Source: Clostridium intestinale DSM 6191 (GTDB lineage Bacteria > Bacillota > Clostridia > Clostridiales > Clostridiaceae). Taken from it: a stretch of DNA of 64,000 bases. Below the pieces are notes generated by a model, which was not told where the DNA came from, searched no databases, and worked only from the letters and a program-made list of their open reading frames with translations. The translations under genes and the position numbers were made by a program. The stretch spans positions 71,512 to 135,511 of the forward strand of contig NZ_FQXU01000007.1 in NCBI RefSeq assembly GCF_900130055.1, in the 5' to 3' direction. The stretch's first letter is position 1; each line of letters begins with the position of its first letter. Positions 62,481 through 64,000 of this stretch are shown here, piece by piece.

Positions 62481-63845
62481 ATGAAAGAAATAGAAAGAGA
62501 AACTCTTGACCAGTATACAAATAAATACAGCAAAATATGTAGTGAAACTAGTCTTATTGATATAAGCTTATATGAAAAATATGGGGTAAAAAGAGGGCTT
62601 AGAGATCAAAATGGAAAAGGCGTAGTTACTGGAATTACAAGTATATCTTCAATTAAGTCTCATGAAGAAGTTAATGGAAAAAGCATTCCTTGCGAAGGTG
62701 AACTTCTTTATAGGGGTTATAATATCATAGATTTAATTAAGGGTTTTGTTAATGACAAGCGTTACGGTTTTGAAGAGACTACATATTTACTTTTATTTTC
62801 TAAACTTCCTACTGAAAGTGAGCTTACTAAGTTTAAAAGCGTATTAAATATCACAAGAGAGCTTCCTAAAAATTTTGTACGAGATGTAATTATGAAAGCA
62901 CCAAGTAATGATATCATGAATTCCTTAACTAAAAGTATTTTAACACTTTCATCCTATGATGAAAATGTTTCTGATCTATCATTAGACAATGTTTTGAAGC
63001 AATGCCTAATGCTTATAAGTATATTTCCTATGCTTGCAGTTTATGGATATAATGCCTATAACCACTATGAGGCTAAAGAAAGTTTTTATATTCATAGACC
63101 AGATGAAAATCTTTCAACAGCTGAAAATATATTAAGAATGTTAAGACCTGACACAAAATATACAGCCCTTGAAGCAAGTGTACTTGATACAGCCTTAATG
63201 CTTCATATGGAACATGGTGGCGGTAATAACTCTACTTTTACAACAAGAGTGGTTTCATCATCAGGTTCAGATACTTATTCAGTTATCTCAGCAGCTTTAT
63301 CCTCTTTAAAAGGAGGTAAACATGGTGGAGCAAACATTAAGGTTGTAGAAATGATGGAGGACATCAAATCAAATGTTAACAATATAAATGATGAAGATCA
63401 AATAAGAGCTTATCTTAAAAAGATGCTTAATAAAGAAGTATTTGATAAAAGAGGTTTAATATATGGAATGGGACACGCTGTATATACAATCTCAGATCCA
63501 AGAGCAACTGTTTTCAAAGGTTTTGTAGAGAAACTTGCAATAGAAAAATCTAGAGATACTGATTTTAAATTATATTCAATTATAGAAAGACTTGCTCCTG
63601 AAGTAATAGCAGAAGAGCGTAATATCTATAAAGGAGTAAGTGCTAATGTAGATTTTTATAGCGGCTTTGTTTATAGTATGTTGGACATTCCTTTAGAGCT
63701 TTATACTCCAATTTTTGCAATGGCAAGAATTGTTGGTTGGAGCGCTCATCGTCTTGAAGAACTTATAAATACAGATAAAATAATAAGACCAGCATACGAA
63801 AGTATAGTTACCGAAAAATTATATAAAGGTATTAATGAAAGATAA
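62481..63845 (+). CDS. gltA: Citrate synthase (Si-type)
   Basis: A 454-residue cytosolic enzyme condensing acetyl-CoA and oxaloacetate. Catalytic regions are LHMEHGGGNNSTFTTRVV (His), GGKHGGANIKVVEMM (His), GMGHAVYTISDPRA and NVDFYSGFVYSMLDIP (Asp). A long N-terminus (about 70 residues before YRGYNI) fits the citrate/2-methylcitrate synthase group of Gram-positive anaerobes. Several clostridia use an unrelated Re-citrate synthase instead, so this marks a Si-type route to glutamate. GGGGGC lies before the ATG; a strong terminator follows. Confidence 0.95.
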   Translation: MKEIERETLDQYTNKYSKICSETSLIDISLYEKYGVKRGLRDQNGKGVVTGITSISSIKSHEEVNGKSIPCEGELLYRGYNIIDLIKGFVNDKRYGFEETTYLLLFSKLPTESELTKFKSVLNITRELPKNFVRDVIMKAPSNDIMNSLTKSILTLSSYDENVSDLSLDNVLKQCLMLISIFPMLAVYGYNAYNHYEAKESFYIHRPDENLSTAENILRMLRPDTKYTALEASVLDTALMLHMEHGGGNNSTFTTRVVSSSGSDTYSVISAALSSLKGGKHGGANIKVVEMMEDIKSNVNNINDEDQIRAYLKKMLNKEVFDKRGLIYGMGHAVYTISDPRATVFKGFVEKLAIEKSRDTDFKLYSIIERLAPEVIAEERNIYKGVSANVDFYSGFVYSMLDIPLELYTPIFAMARIVGWSAHRLEELINTDKIIRPAYESIVTEKLYKGINER

Positions 63846-63848
63846 AAA

Positions 63849-63890
63849 ATGAGAGCATACTAGATTTTTTTAAGTCTAGTATGCTCTCAT
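63849..63890 (+). terminator. Terminator of citrate synthase
   Basis: Perfect 16-base arms ATGAGAGCATACTAGA and TCTAGTATGCTCTCAT with a 10-base loop, followed by TTTTCTC and the octamer repeat. Confidence 0.92.
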
Positions 63891-63894
63891 TTTT

Positions 63895-64000
63895 CTCGCT
63901 TTCTCGCTTTCTTGCTTTCTTGCTTTCTTGCTTTCTTGCTTTCTTGCTTTCTTGCTTTCTTGCTTTCTTGCTTTCTTGCTTTCTTGCTTTCTTGCTTTCT
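63895..64000. repeat. Octamer tandem repeat CTTGCTTT, open at window end
   Basis: Two copies of CTCGCTTT are followed by at least eleven of CTTGCTTT, uninterrupted to the last base, so its true length is unknown. It is strictly pyrimidine-rich on this strand apart from one G per unit and starts right after the citrate synthase terminator. Confidence 0.95.

Noticed and set aside
63895..64000. Possible CRISPR or coding repeat at window end
   Set aside because: The 8-base unit repeats without spacers and is not a multiple of three; no start codon or ribosome binding site opens it.

Overview
This window reads as a chromosomal segment of a low-GC, spore-forming anaerobe of the genus Clostridium or a close relative. 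Supporting signs are very AT-rich intergenic DNA, strong GGAGG ribosome binding sites, sporulation genes (spoIIM, gerW/ytfJ, dacF), a monomeric [FeFe] hydrogenase and the conserved order spoIIM-xerD-pdp-dacF-scpA-scpB. No rRNA, tRNA, insertion sequence, prophage or CRISPR array was recognised. Most genes lie on the minus strand in short operons that end in clear hairpin terminators.

Layout. 1-7.9 kb: a partial type II P-type cation ATPase, a stand-alone TrpB-type enzyme behind a T-box leader, a serine acetyltransferase, a REC-GGDEF response regulator, and a likely glyoxalase operon (HTH protein, VOC protein, metallo-beta-lactamase hydrolase) with an unusual leader. 8-13.4 kb: a sulfate ABC importer (sbp-cysT-cysW-cysA) with a tiny Cys-Cys-ending ORF in its leader, next to an Rrf2-family regulator. 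13.5-21.5 kb: a RelA/SpoT-TPR protein, an alpha-glucoside PTS and 6-phospho-alpha-glucosidase, an RpiR regulator cotranscribed with malic enzyme, and a class A beta-lactamase-like serine hydrolase. 21.6-27 kb: a Fur-boxed siderophore uptake operon with an esterase and an AraC regulator. 27-34 kb: metallophosphoesterase, [FeFe] hydrogenase, CcdA-thioredoxin fusion, TerC protein, and a histidyl-tRNA synthetase behind a His-codon leader peptide and terminator. 34-46 kb: an ABC exporter with a MalT-like regulator, a MATE pump, a 6-phospho-beta-glucosidase, an ECF sigma factor with a membrane beta-propeller partner, a second RpiR regulator and an aldose epimerase. 46.9-52.5 kb: an operon of FAD oxidoreductase, permease, hydantoinase/oxoprolinase A subunit and a predicted metallopeptidase. 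52.7-64 kb: YcxB-like protein, two D,D-carboxypeptidases, gerW, scpAB, pdp, xerD, spoIIM, a NUDIX hydrolase, citrate synthase and a terminal octamer repeat.

The most interesting theme is amino-acid-responsive leader control. A 13-codon ORF with three consecutive His codons sits in front of hisS, and its His/stop region is complementary to a downstream segment ahead of an intrinsic terminator. A 15-codon ORF ending Cys-Cys-stop precedes the sulfate importer, and a T-box with a likely Trp specifier precedes trpB. A third leader, with a 21-residue ORF overlapping a long hairpin and a competing 9-bp pairing, precedes the glyoxalase operon and matches no RNA class I know. The XerD-locus recombinase also appears to have lost three of its usual catalytic residues.

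All family assignments come from reading motifs and local context. No database search or folding program was run.
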